Assembly: GCA_963787675.1 (NCBI GenBank) | Contig: CAWBDV010000020.1 | Location: 124,001-188,000 of the forward strand | DNA from: JAJPKK01 sp963787675 | GTDB taxonomy: Bacteria; Pseudomonadota; Alphaproteobacteria; Rhizobiales; Xanthobacteraceae | Direction of reading: 5' to 3' | Length of the DNA stretch: 64,000 nucleotides | In this document: one piece after another, positions 8,330 to 17,815 of the stretch | Layout: each line of letters starts with the position of its first letter | Numbering within the stretch: position 1 is the stretch's first letter | Program-made: the position numbers and the translations under genes | The notes under the pieces: generated by a model | Databases searched by the model: none | The model's input: only the letters and a program-made list of their open reading frames with translations | Told to the model about the DNA's origin: nothing

Positions 8330-9105
8330 CATATGCCTGGTCCGAGGAGCATGCGCGTTGGAGCAAGCGCGATCTTTCGGCCAAGCGTTACGTCTACTTC
8401 TGGGCCGACGGCATTCATGTGCAGGCCCGCCTCGAGGATGACGCCCAGTGCCTGCTGGTCATCATCGGCGCGACGCCGGAGGGCAAAAAGGAACTCGTCG
8501 GCTTGATCGACGGCGTGCGCGAGAGCGCCCAATCGTGGCGAGAGTTGCTCCTCGATCTCAAGCGGCGCGGGCTTGCGGTGGCACCTGAGCTTGCGGTCGC
8601 TGATGGCGCGCTCGGCTTCTGGCAAGCGCTCGAAGAGGTCTGGCCTACGACGCGCTCTCAGCGCTGCTGGGTTCACAAGACCGCCAATGTGTTGAACAAG
8701 CTGCCGAAGAGCCAGCAACCGAAAGCCAAGCGGGCGCTCCAGGAAATCTGGATGGCTGAGACCAAGAAGGATGCTCTCGCAGCGTTCGACACCTTCGTGG
8801 AAATCTGGGGCGTCAAATACGACAAGGCGATCGAATGCTTGATCAAGGATCGCGACGCACTTTTGGCTTTCTACGACTTCCCGGCTGAGCACTGGACCGG
8901 TAGGATCGAAGACGACTCCCTTGGCCCGTGCCCGGAGAGCATCGGATTTGGATCGAACTCCACAGAAGGCCGCATGGAATCGACAGCTTGTGGACTTCGA
9001 GTCGAGCCATCTCAACCTCCCCACGTCGATGGCAGGATCATACCACTTCAAGGTTCGTGGGCATATCTTCGCCGTTGTCTTCGTTTTCCCAAAACGCACG
9101 AGTGA
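8326..9105 (+). pseudogene. IS256-family transposase fragment
   Basis: Residues 8-195 are the central catalytic part of a Mutator/IS256 transposase: RDLSAKRYVYFWADGIHVQA with the first Asp, LAVADGALGFWQALEEVWP with the second Asp, and QRCWVHKTANVLNKLPKSQQ with the CxxH region. The N-terminal third is absent; the frame starts at a TTG beside the IS21 tail. Family sequence stops abruptly after FPAEHWT near 8905, before the C-terminal Glu. The last 65 codons are unrelated. It lies directly against the IS21 remnant, showing repeated insertion and deletion here. Confidence 0.85.
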
Positions 9106-9190
9106 CTTGCGTAGGGCGCGCCTGAGGACATTTTAGGGGCGATGAAGCATGGGCAGCAGCCGTCGGCTCCGGCGACAGCCAACTACTGCG

Positions 9191-9469
9191 TCAGCGACGT
9201 TCAGACTTCGTGCCGCCGAAAATGCGTTTGAAGACGGAGATATCCGATCTCCGCTGAACGAGAGGCGCGAACAGCCGCTCATCGAAGCCCAAGCTTGGCA
9301 TCTCGTAAAGCTCAACGTAGTTCAAGCCAGCCTCGCTCCATTGCGTCAGGATGGTGTAGGCCTTTCCAGGAACTGGTCCGATTCTGATGTCGCGACTGCG
9401 AACACTCTGCCAGAGCAGTGCCGCTCTTCTGAGCACGACTTTTTGGCCGCTGTAGAAAGCTCCCGCCAC
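9191..9469 (-). CDS. Small conserved hypothetical protein
   Basis: This is a 92-residue soluble protein. The ending GFDERLFAPLVQRRSDISVF followed by KRIFGG matches my memory of a family of short proteins in rhizobial genomes and their phages, often starting with a YxGQKVV strand as here (FYSGQKVVLRR). No function is known. It stands alone beside the IS debris. Confidence 0.6.
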   Translation of the reverse strand: MAGAFYSGQKVVLRRAALLWQSVRSRDIRIGPVPGKAYTILTQWSEAGLNYVELYEMPSLGFDERLFAPLVQRRSDISVFKRIFGGTKSERR

Positions 9470-10310
9470 GGTATCCTCCCCGCAAACGTCGCCTCACTTC
9501 CCATCCCATAGCTATGGCGCGTCTTCGTCAAGATCGGGCGTGGACCACGCTCGGCGTACAGGGACGATCTGACATCGGCTGGGGCTCCGTCTGCGATGCG
9601 ATGCCAAACTCGTACACGGGCTCAAGCATGCCGTAGGCAGTTCGAGGAAGTCGACTGCGGCCCGAAGTGTCCCCAAGCCACCGGCAGCGCTCAGGACATC
9701 TCCAACGGCTTGCTAGGCGTCCCTGGCGACCATCTCCTGGACGCTCCCAGCGAGAATGTTGGTTAAGGATGTCCGGCTGGCCTCTATGGTCGATGCCAAG
9801 CCCTCCGCCGGGCTGATGAGCCATCAAAGGGCGCACCGGTCCCTCCCAACCGCTCCCCGCGACCGGCAACGATTGGTTTGACAGTTCCCGAAAAGTCGAT
9901 TTGCTTCCAATAGAGGTGGATTCGATGGTTTGACAGTGTAAGTCATTGAAATTACATGACTAAGATAGTCCGGCCCGGGGAGCCAATGGCATCAGTGCAA
10001 ATAGCAGGTCTTGAGCGCTCAGCGCAGACGCGTGCCGATATGGTGCGAAGTGGTTTGTCTGGCGGACCTCCCGCATTGCGAGACTAAAAGCCGCGACGTT
10101 ATTGAGTTTGAGCGACTGCGGATTTGTCTCAGCGAACGCTTTCCTTTTGGAGGCGCAAAAATGCGCTGTTTGTGTCCATTTGTCATATGAAGGGAATCGT
10201 CGGCAACGGGCCTGATTCTGAGCACTTTGCGACGCCGCCGAGGCCCGCTTTTGCCGTTGAAATCAGGTGCGGAATTGCGTGAACTGCCGACCCATGGCCG
10301 GACGTTTCAG
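9470..10310. other. Long intergenic stretch, no gene recognised
   Basis: This stretch of about 840 bases has only weak open frames. TGGTTTGACAG occurs twice (9874-9884 and 9926-9936). The second copy is followed 17 bases later by TACATG and overlaps a small inverted repeat AGTCAT/ATGACT, so a promoter-like signal near 9930 is conceivable. The GC-rich part at 9530-9860 looks like decayed coding DNA that I could not assign. Confidence 0.35.
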
Positions 10311-11009
10311 ATGATTTCCAGCGAATGCCCGGAATGCGGCGAACCCGTTCCCATTCGCGCGGAGAAATGCAGCTATTGCGGAACTCCCAACACGGCCCGT
10401 CGCGGGGTGGTCGCGATCGCTGTGGCGATCGTCCTGCTCGTCATTGCGATTGCGAGCGCGATCTATATCGCAACTCGACCGCAGACGCGCATGGCGGCTG
10501 AACCCAAGGGAGCCTCGCGAGCGGTGGTAGGTGAACCCCGAGGAATAAGCCCGCCGGTTACGGCAGACGGCAGCTTCGCCTGGATCAGGTCCGCGCTGAC
10601 CGCGTGTGACGATCTCGCTGCGAAGCAACCCGCGGAACTGCATTTCATTGTCATTCCGTTGCAGGCAAAGCCGTCCGATCTCCCCGATTGGCAATTACTC
10701 ACCGTCGGTACTGTCGGCAACGGCCTCTCAATTCCTGCAGACGACGCGCTGGGCGGGCTCAGACGCGGAACATTGAGCATCTACAACGAGGACTATGTGT
10801 TCAGCGTGCGCGATGCGAACACGAACGTCGTTTACAAGTGGAACTCGGCGAACGGGGTGAAGCAATTCTCCACCAAGGAAGCGGAAGCGGTCCGGATCTT
10901 CCGCTTGCAGATTCTGCCCCAACTTAAGGGGAAAACCGGTGATTGGGGCGATGCATTCTCCACCCAGGCGGGCAAATGCAACTGGGTCGCCGCCATCGTC
11001 CGCGAGTGA
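10311..11009 (+). CDS. Zinc-ribbon membrane protein with periplasmic domain
   Basis: The 232-residue protein starts MISSECPECGEPVPIRAEKC with a CPxC...CSYC zinc ribbon (residues 5-25). One transmembrane helix follows (residues 33-57), then a periplasmic or extracellular domain of about 170 residues. The ATG at 10311 is preferred because the ribbon begins right after it; the open frame upstream reads as non-coding. The C-terminal domain (LHFIVIPLQAKPSDLPDWQL, KLKGKTGDWGDAF-like ending) is not recognised. Zinc-ribbon plus TM proteins often serve as envelope assembly or sensing factors, but nothing specific can be claimed. Confidence 0.65.
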   Translation: MISSECPECGEPVPIRAEKCSYCGTPNTARRGVVAIAVAIVLLVIAIASAIYIATRPQTRMAAEPKGASRAVVGEPRGISPPVTADGSFAWIRSALTACDDLAAKQPAELHFIVIPLQAKPSDLPDWQLLTVGTVGNGLSIPADDALGGLRRGTLSIYNEDYVFSVRDANTNVVYKWNSANGVKQFSTKEAEAVRIFRLQILPQLKGKTGDWGDAFSTQAGKCNWVAAIVRE

Positions 11010-11095
11010 CGCCGGGCGTTTCCAAAAATTTTGATGACGCGGGTCGAACACAGTGGCAACTTCCGGTCCGCCAAGGAGAAAATGAAGGAATTTGA

Positions 11096-11407
11096 ATGAT
11101 GAATGTGCGACGGTTGGGAGGTGTAGCGTTGTCTGGCGTGCTCGCTTGGGCCTTAGGCATTGCTAGCGTGAACGCAGCCGAATTGCCGGATGGACCAAAC
11201 CGCGATCTCGTCGCACGTGAGTGCACCGCCTGCCATGACCTCGAGATGCTGTTTGCCGCAGCAGGCGCAAGCCGAGAGGACTGGAGCGGCGCGATCGATG
11301 AGATGAGCGAGTACGGACTCAAGGTCTCTCCCGAGCAGCGCGCACAGATCTTGGATTATCTCGCGACCTATCTTGGGCCGGGCTCAAAGGCGGCTGCAAA
11401 GCGATAA
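11096..11407 (+). CDS. Small periplasmic c-type cytochrome
   Basis: The 103-residue protein has a signal peptide (residues 1-28, cleavage after NAA) and one haem-attachment site CTACH at residues 43-47. Helices EMLFAAAGASREDWSGAI and VSPEQRAQILDYLATYLG resemble the C-terminal part of class I cytochrome c domains attached to molybdenum or PQQ enzymes. A distal Met ligand is plausible in the MSEYG segment. It could be an electron acceptor for one of the periplasmic dehydrogenases nearby, but no gene is directly coupled to it. Confidence 0.75.
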   Translation: MMNVRRLGGVALSGVLAWALGIASVNAAELPDGPNRDLVARECTACHDLEMLFAAAGASREDWSGAIDEMSEYGLKVSPEQRAQILDYLATYLGPGSKAAAKR

Positions 11408-11641
11408 CGCGAGCGTTGAAAAGCACCCGTACTGTAGAGCCGCGCGAATTGGCGTCTGGGTGAGTCGGTTACATCTTACCGGGTCGGGACCCATTCTCGC
11501 ACCACCGTCCGCCGCACAATCATAGAACGTTAAACAACTTGGCAGCTTTCCCTGAGGCGCCTCAAGAATGCCCCGCGGCGCGCCGAAAATCATCATGCTT
11601 CCGCCGCGGAGGGCCGCAAAGCATGGCGCGGAGGGGAAAGC

Positions 11642-14017
11642 ATGCGCGTTGCGTTGTGGGGACGAAAGGTAGCAACTGCCGCACTTGCGCTTGGCGTCGC
11701 GGTGGTTATCGCGGCGTCATCGGCGTTCGCCGCAGCCTCCGATGACTCAATCCTCATCAAGGGCAACCGGCGTATCGATGCTGCGGCCATCCGTGCGCAC
11801 TTCAAGGGCAATGGGACCGACAGCTCGGACCCGGCCGCCATCAATGCTGCCCTCAAAGAGCTTTACGCTACTGGCGAGTTCGAGGACATCAAGATCTCGC
11901 GGTCGGGGTCACGCCTCATCGTGAAGGTTGTCGAGGCGCCGACGATTGCGCAGCTTCGATTCGAGGGAAACAAGCACCTGAAGGACAAGGACCTGAACGA
12001 TGCGGTCACGTTGCGCGCGCGGGGGCCGCTGACTAAGGCAGCCGTCCACAATGATGTTGAGCGGATCATCGAGTACTATCATCAGGCCGGCCGCTATGAC
12101 GTCGAGGTCACGCCAAAAACGATTGCGCATGGCGAGGGGCGTGTTGATCTTGTGTTCGAGATCAAGGAGGGCGGTAAAACCGGGGTCAAGCACATCGTCT
12201 TTGTTGGCAACCGTTCCTTCGCCGACTCTCGCCTAAAGGGCGTGATCAAGACGTCTGAATCCGATTGGTTGGCATTCTTCAGAACGAATGATGTCTACGA
12301 CGTCGATCGGCTTGAAAATGATGGCGAGTTGCTGCGGCATTTCTACAGAAAGAACGGCTTCGCCGACGTCCGCGTCTCGGCGGCCGGCGCTTACGATACG
12401 GCAGAAAAAGGGTTCATCATCACCTACGCGATCGATGAGGGCGATCGCTATACCCTCGGCAGCGTCAACGTCGTCTCTCGCGTCGAGTCGCTGAACAGCG
12501 AAAAGCTCAATGGCGTGGTCCCGCTGACTGCCGGTAAGACCTTCGACGGCGAAGCAGTGGACAAAACGGTTGAGGATATCGCGACCGCCGCCGCAAAGGC
12601 CGGCTTTCCGTTCGTCGCGGTGCGCTCGCATCTGAGCCACGATGCCAGTCCCCGGATTGTCGACGTCGTGTTCACCATCGATGACGGGCCCCACGACTAC
12701 ATTGAGCGTATCGTGATCAACGGCAACATGGCGACCCGCGAAGAGGTGATCCGGCGCGAATTCACCATCGCCGAAGGCGATGCCTACAATCGCGCCCTCG
12801 TCGATCGGGCAGTGCGACGACTCAAGGCGCTGCCCCTGTTCAAGTCGGTCAAAATCACGACCGAAAAAGGCTCGGCACCGGATCGCATCATCCTCAACGT
12901 CAAGGTCGAAGAGAAGCAGACCGGCAACTTCGCGATCTCAGGCGGATACTCGACCTCCGCCGGAATCATCGGCGAGGTGACGGTCTCCGAACAGAATTTC
13001 CTTGGACTCGGTCAGTTCGTGAAAGTGTCGCTCACGATTGGCCAATATCTGCGCGGCGGCAATCTCAGTTGGCGCGAACCGTATTTCCTCGACACGCCAA
13101 TGTCGCTAGGCGTCGATCTCTTCTACAAGGAGGTATTGACCAGTCCGTACCAATCCTACGGCTCAACCACCTACGGCGCTGCAATCAAGATCGGCGCGCC
13201 GGTGGCGGACGGCCTCACCTCCGAGGCGCGCTATTCGCTTGTCAACCAAGGTCTTTCACTTGATCCAGCGCTGATGGACTGCTCGGCGACAAACCCGCCG
13301 CCAGCGTGTCTCTACAACGGCGAGGCATCAGCGGCCATCAAGCAGGCCGTCCTCAACGGTCCGCAGTGGGTATCGTCGGTCGGCTCGACCATTGCCTACA
13401 ATACGCTCGACAATCAGAAGAACCCCCACGAAGGACTGCGCGTCGAAGTTAGGCAGGACGTGGCTGGCCTTGGCGGCGATGTGGATTTTCTGAGAAGCAC
13501 AGGTGACGTGCGCTACTACCATGATCTCGGCAATGATGTCGTCGGAATGGTCCGCGGCCAGGCAGGTTACATCACGCCGTATGGCGGCCAGACTCTGCCG
13601 GTAATGAATGGCTTTTTCGGCGGTCCGCAGCTCGTCCGTGGATTTGCCGTCAATGGCTTCGGGCCGAGGGATCTGACCCCCGGCACCACGCAGGACAACA
13701 TCGGGGGCAGCAAATATTGGGCGACCAGTGGCGAGTTGCAGGCTCCGATCCCCGGATTGCCGCCGGAGATCGCACTCAAGACCGCGGTATTCGCGGATGC
13801 GGGAAGTTTGTGGGGCTACAAGGGAGCGACCTCGTTCCCCAACCTATCACCATCGCTGATGACCGTCGGCGACTCGCGTCAGGTGCGTTCGTCGATTGGG
13901 TCGAGCCTCATCTGGGATTCGCCTTTCGGGCCGCTGCGCGTCGATTACGCCTACCCGCTGACAAAAACACCTTACGATGTGACGCAACGTCTCAACTTCG
14001 GGTTCGGTGGCTTTTAG
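11642..14017 (+). CDS. bamA: Outer-membrane assembly factor BamA/Omp85 paralogue
   Basis: This 791-residue Omp85 protein has a signal peptide (residues 1-31), five POTRA repeats (about 35-430, each with paired strands such as IKGNRRID, LRFEGNKHL and IVINGNMATREEVIRREFTI), and a 16-strand barrel. The barrel carries the diagnostic loop-6 motif LVRGFAVNGFGPRD near residue 664 and ends in Phe, as required for barrel insertion. It would insert beta-barrel proteins into the outer membrane. The main bamA of alphaproteobacteria normally sits between rseP and lpxD; this copy is alone before asnS, so it is probably a second, specialised paralogue. Confidence 0.85.
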   Translation: MRVALWGRKVATAALALGVAVVIAASSAFAAASDDSILIKGNRRIDAAAIRAHFKGNGTDSSDPAAINAALKELYATGEFEDIKISRSGSRLIVKVVEAPTIAQLRFEGNKHLKDKDLNDAVTLRARGPLTKAAVHNDVERIIEYYHQAGRYDVEVTPKTIAHGEGRVDLVFEIKEGGKTGVKHIVFVGNRSFADSRLKGVIKTSESDWLAFFRTNDVYDVDRLENDGELLRHFYRKNGFADVRVSAAGAYDTAEKGFIITYAIDEGDRYTLGSVNVVSRVESLNSEKLNGVVPLTAGKTFDGEAVDKTVEDIATAAAKAGFPFVAVRSHLSHDASPRIVDVVFTIDDGPHDYIERIVINGNMATREEVIRREFTIAEGDAYNRALVDRAVRRLKALPLFKSVKITTEKGSAPDRIILNVKVEEKQTGNFAISGGYSTSAGIIGEVTVSEQNFLGLGQFVKVSLTIGQYLRGGNLSWREPYFLDTPMSLGVDLFYKEVLTSPYQSYGSTTYGAAIKIGAPVADGLTSEARYSLVNQGLSLDPALMDCSATNPPPACLYNGEASAAIKQAVLNGPQWVSSVGSTIAYNTLDNQKNPHEGLRVEVRQDVAGLGGDVDFLRSTGDVRYYHDLGNDVVGMVRGQAGYITPYGGQTLPVMNGFFGGPQLVRGFAVNGFGPRDLTPGTTQDNIGGSKYWATSGELQAPIPGLPPEIALKTAVFADAGSLWGYKGATSFPNLSPSLMTVGDSRQVRSSIGSSLIWDSPFGPLRVDYAYPLTKTPYDVTQRLNFGFGGF

Positions 14018-14090
14018 CCGCTCCTGCGCCGCGCAGCGCGTCATGCTCATTCGACTGGACAAGGCGCACGCACTGCGTAACTCTCGATCA

Positions 14091-15494
14091 ATGGACGAGA
14101 AACACAGCGTAAGCGACATCCTCGCCGGCCGGGCGCCAACGGATGAGCCGATCACCGTGAAGGGTTGGGTGCGTACCCGGCGCGACTCCAAGGCAGGCAT
14201 TTCGTTCGTGCATCTCTCCGACGGCTCGTCGTTCCATCCGGTGCAGGTAGTCGCGCCGAACACGCTCGCCAATTACACCGACGATGTCCTCAAGCTCACA
14301 GCCGGTTGCGCCATCGCCGCGACCGGAACGATCGTGCCCTCGCCGGCCAAAGGGCAGCCGTTCGAGATGCAGGCGAGCGCGATCCAGGTGATCGGTTGGG
14401 TAGATGACCCCGACACCTATCCTATCCAGCCGAAGCCCCACACCCTCGAATTCCTGCGCGAGGTCGCACATTTGCGGCCGCGCACGAACGTGATCGGCGC
14501 AGCCACGCGGGTCCGGCACACGCTGGCGCAATCGATCCACCGTTTTTTGGATCAGAACGGTTTCTACTGGGTCAACACGCCCATCATCACGTCGTCCGAT
14601 GCGGAGGGCGCAGGCGCCCTTTTCCGTGTTTCGACGCTCGATCTCATCAACCCGCCGCGGACGCCCCAGGGGGAGATCGATTTCGCCAAGGATTTTTTCG
14701 GCCGCGAAACGTTCTTGACCGTATCAGGGCAGCTCAACGTCGAGGCATACTGTCTCGCGCTCACCAAGGTCTACACGTTCGGGCCGACCTTCCGCGCCGA
14801 GAACTCGAACACCAGCCGGCACCTTGCCGAGTTCTGGATGATAGAGCCGGAAATCGCTTTCGCTGACCTTTCCGACGACGCGACCCTCGCGGAGCAGCTG
14901 TTGAAGTTCACCTTGGAGACATTGCTCAGAGAACGACACGACGACCTCGCGTTCTTCGACGAGCGCATCGAGAAGGGGCTCCTCGCAAAGCTTCAGGGCA
15001 TCGTCGCCTCCGAGTTCGTGCGCATGGACTACGGCGAGGCGATCGCAATTCTCGAACGGGCCAAGGAGAAGTTCGAATTCCCGGTGAAATGGGGCATCGA
15101 CCTGCAGTCGGAGCATGAGCGCTATCTCACCGAGAAGCACGCGAAAAAGCCGGTGATCGTGATGAACTACCCGAAGGATATCAAGGCGTTCTATATGCGC
15201 GTCAACGACGACGACAAAACCGTTGCGGCGATGGACGTGCTTGCACCGGGCATCGGCGAGATCATCGGCGGCAGCCAACGCGAAGAGCGGCTAGCCGTGC
15301 TCGACGCGCGCATGACGGAGCGCAAGATCGATAAGGAGCACTACGCCTGGTACCGCGACCTGCGCCGCTATGGAACCGTGCCCCACGCGGGCTTCGGCCT
15401 CGGCTTCGAGCGCACGCTCGCCTACGTCACCGGTCTTGCCAACGTCCGCGACGCGATCCCCTTCCCGCGCACGCCGGGACACGCGCGGTATTGA
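14091..15494 (+). CDS. asnS: Asparaginyl-tRNA synthetase
   Basis: This 467-residue class IIb aminoacyl-tRNA synthetase charges tRNA-Asn. The N-terminal OB-fold anticodon-binding domain spans residues 1-110 (TVKGWVRTRRDSKAGISFVH). The catalytic core has motif 2 (TFGPTFRAENSNTSRHLAEF) and motif 3 (GFGLGFERTLAY), and the ending VRDAIPFPRTPG is typical of AsnRS. The ATG at 14091 (MDEKHSVSD) was chosen; the open frame runs upstream into the bamA stop, but that stretch is not family-like. Having AsnRS means Asn-tRNA can be made directly without Asp-tRNA amidation. Confidence 0.93.
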   Translation: MDEKHSVSDILAGRAPTDEPITVKGWVRTRRDSKAGISFVHLSDGSSFHPVQVVAPNTLANYTDDVLKLTAGCAIAATGTIVPSPAKGQPFEMQASAIQVIGWVDDPDTYPIQPKPHTLEFLREVAHLRPRTNVIGAATRVRHTLAQSIHRFLDQNGFYWVNTPIITSSDAEGAGALFRVSTLDLINPPRTPQGEIDFAKDFFGRETFLTVSGQLNVEAYCLALTKVYTFGPTFRAENSNTSRHLAEFWMIEPEIAFADLSDDATLAEQLLKFTLETLLRERHDDLAFFDERIEKGLLAKLQGIVASEFVRMDYGEAIAILERAKEKFEFPVKWGIDLQSEHERYLTEKHAKKPVIVMNYPKDIKAFYMRVNDDDKTVAAMDVLAPGIGEIIGGSQREERLAVLDARMTERKIDKEHYAWYRDLRRYGTVPHAGFGLGFERTLAYVTGLANVRDAIPFPRTPGHARY

Positions 15495-15556
15495 GGCCGG
15501 CAAGGTTTAACTCTGCTCGCTCTTGCCTTAACGTGAGCCTCGAAGGAGGCACGCGG

Positions 15557-16048
15557 ATGAGGCGCCGGACGCTTCTCGGATTATTTCCGCTCGGCGGTGC
15601 GGCCTTGTTGTGGCGCGAACTGACGTCGTTATGGCGGCCGGTCGCAAACAATCACGTGGCCCAGACGATCGCAGCCGTCGCCGACGTCATGTTTCCCGGT
15701 GAGGGACTTCCATCGGCATCCGCACTGGGACTTCCCGATCGCGTTTTGGATCTATTCTCGGCCGCGCCGGAGCTTGAGGCGTTGATCACGAAGGGCGTGG
15801 ACTTCCTCGATGCGCGAGCGGCGGTTCAGGGAGCTTCAAATTTTATCGCGCTTGAAGATAGCCGCAGATTAGCGGCCGTCGATGCTGCGTTTGCATCGGG
15901 CAACAGTGAGCTCCAGCAGTTTGTCCTTGCGCTCAGATTTCATCTGGGCACCGCCTATTACACCGAGCCCACAATCAAGGCCGTCTTTCCGTATGCCGGT
16001 CCACCGCAGCCTAGTGGCTTCGCCGATTTCCAAGACAAGCCTTTATGA
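15557..16048 (+). CDS. Gluconate 2-dehydrogenase subunit 3-like protein
   Basis: The 163-residue protein begins MRRRTLLGLFPLGGAALLW, a twin-arginine-like export signal, and continues as the small helical subunit family of membrane FAD sugar dehydrogenases (TIAAVADVMFPGEGLPSASA with the typical xxAxAD-FP pattern). A GGAGG site precedes the ATG. It overlaps the next gene by four bases (ATGA), so the two are translationally coupled. It probably carries the flavoprotein across the membrane as a folded complex and stabilises it, as subunit 3 does for gluconate and sorbitol dehydrogenases. Confidence 0.8.
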   Translation: MRRRTLLGLFPLGGAALLWRELTSLWRPVANNHVAQTIAAVADVMFPGEGLPSASALGLPDRVLDLFSAAPELEALITKGVDFLDARAAVQGASNFIALEDSRRLAAVDAAFASGNSELQQFVLALRFHLGTAYYTEPTIKAVFPYAGPPQPSGFADFQDKPL

Positions 16049-17682
16049 GCAGCGAGGCGGATGTTGTGGTGGTCGGAGCCGGCGCGGGTGGTGCTGCGGC
16101 TGCTTACGGGCTGTGTCGACGCGGCCTCTCGGTGCTCCTCCTCGAGGCGGGACCGCGCTTCGATCCTGCCACCGACTATCCCCTGACCTCAGCCGATTGG
16201 GACACGCGGGATTTTCCGAAAAAGCCGGGTAGCGTCGGCACGGTGGGCTTTGCTCCAGGCCAGGCGCTTACCACGCGTGAACCGCTGCTCATATCGGGAA
16301 GCCGGGGATTGGGGCCAGTGGCCGCCGACGGCACGCGCTTGATGGAAAAATACCATCATGTACGCGGCATAGGCGGTACCACGCTGCATTTTACTGGGGA
16401 GGCGCACCGCCTTCACCCCGACGCGATGAAGATGAAGAGCCGTTTCGGCGTCGCGGCGGACTGGCCGTTCGATTACGCCGAACTCGAGCCGTATTACGTC
16501 GAAGCCGAGGAACTGGTCGGCGTGGCCGGCCCCGCGACCCAGGGCACCCGATGGCGCTCGCGCGTATTTCCCCTGCCTCCTCACCCTCTGTCGTATGCGG
16601 CGCGCACGCTGGAGAAGGGCGCGGCCAAGCTCGGCCTCGGCTGGCAAGCCAACAGCCGTGCCGCGCTATCGATCCCGTGGAACGGACGTCAGCCGTGCAA
16701 TTACTGCGGAGCCTGCAACAAAGGCTGTCCGCGCGGCGACAAGGGCAGCGCCGATGTAACCTTCGTGGCAGCGGCGCTCGCCACGGGCCGCTGTACGGTG
16801 CGTCCTGACAGCGCAGTGGTGCGGATTGAAGCGGGCGCGGATGATCGCGTCAGGGCCGTCCTCGTCGGCGGGCGCGACGGCAGCCTCGAGCGCATCGCGA
16901 CCCCTCATCTGGTTCTTGCCTGCGGCGCTGTTGAAACGCCGCGCCTGCTGTTGGCTTCGGACGGCATCGGCAACGAAGGCGGCGAGGTTGGACAAAACTT
17001 CATGGACACGCTCTACATTGTCATCGGCGCGTTACATCCCGATCCTCAGCATGGCCGCCGCGGGCTCCCAAGCGATGCCATCTGTTGGGATTTCAACGCG
17101 CCTGATGCCATTCCAGGCGTCATTGGTGGATGCCGCTTCCACAATGGCGCCGGCGAGAGCGAGCTCAACGGACTGGCCGCGTTCGCGTTGCGCGCCGTCC
17201 CCGGCTGGGGACGGGCGCATGCACAGGCGGTGCGCGGCTTATGGGGCCACGCACTGCATGTCGGGGCGATTGGCGAAATGCTGCCCAATCGCGACAGCCG
17301 GGTTGATCTCGATCCAGCCATGCGTGATCGCTTCGGCATGCCGGTCGCGCGAATCGCGTCGTTCGTCGCCGACGGTGACGTGGCCCGGTTGCGCTTCATG
17401 GCGAAGACGTCGCACGACCTTCTCGCCGCGAGCGGCGCACAACGGATCTTCGAGAGTTATTCGAGTTGGGACCGGTTCAGCGCGAGCCACGTCTTCGGAA
17501 CGTGCCGGATGGGAAACGATCGCGAAACGTCGGTCGTCGATGCTTTCGGCCGCAGCCATCGCTGGCGTAACCTTTGGATCGCGGATGCCAGCGTGTTTCC
17601 CTCCTCTGGCGGCGGCGAAGCACCATCCCTGACCATTCAGGCGCTTGCATTGCGGACCGCTCGCCAAATCAGAAATGGCTGA
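16045..17682 (+). CDS. GMC-family FAD oxidoreductase, large subunit
   Basis: The 545-residue glucose-methanol-choline family flavoprotein has a Rossmann FAD site VVVGAGAGGAAAAYG (residues 7-21), HVRGIGGTTLHFTGEAHRL for the FAD loop, the active-site region SASHVFGTCRMG with its His, and the C-terminal PSLTIQALALRTA. It has no signal peptide; the coupled small subunit would supply it. A four-cysteine cluster PCNYCGACNKGCPRGDKGS (near residues 216-234) is unusual for soluble GMC enzymes but occurs in the membrane dehydrogenase branch. The sugar or alcohol substrate is unknown. No cytochrome subunit follows, so electrons must go to a separately encoded acceptor. Confidence 0.88.
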   Translation: MSSEADVVVVGAGAGGAAAAYGLCRRGLSVLLLEAGPRFDPATDYPLTSADWDTRDFPKKPGSVGTVGFAPGQALTTREPLLISGSRGLGPVAADGTRLMEKYHHVRGIGGTTLHFTGEAHRLHPDAMKMKSRFGVAADWPFDYAELEPYYVEAEELVGVAGPATQGTRWRSRVFPLPPHPLSYAARTLEKGAAKLGLGWQANSRAALSIPWNGRQPCNYCGACNKGCPRGDKGSADVTFVAAALATGRCTVRPDSAVVRIEAGADDRVRAVLVGGRDGSLERIATPHLVLACGAVETPRLLLASDGIGNEGGEVGQNFMDTLYIVIGALHPDPQHGRRGLPSDAICWDFNAPDAIPGVIGGCRFHNGAGESELNGLAAFALRAVPGWGRAHAQAVRGLWGHALHVGAIGEMLPNRDSRVDLDPAMRDRFGMPVARIASFVADGDVARLRFMAKTSHDLLAASGAQRIFESYSSWDRFSASHVFGTCRMGNDRETSVVDAFGRSHRWRNLWIADASVFPSSGGGEAPSLTIQALALRTARQIRNG

Positions 17683-17815
17683 AGAAATATCGGGCAATCG
17701 AGGGCGGTCCGCGTGGCAATTATGCCGCAGTCGGCCAAAAAATGCGGAGGAAAAGTGTCGAATCGTTGTCGCAGAGGCATTGGTCCGCTAACGTTTCACG
17801 TGGTGCTCTAGGCGA

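Noticed and set aside
8921..9136. Frame after the IS256 fragment (LVDFESSHLNLPTSMAGSYH)
   Set aside because: It could be the end of some gene, but it has no start signal and no recognisable family; it was treated as insertion-site debris.
9528..9869. Minus-strand frame of 113 codons
   Set aside because: Composition is arginine- and glycine-rich with no recognisable motif. RNase P RNA and other structured RNAs were considered for this stretch, but no conserved core was found.
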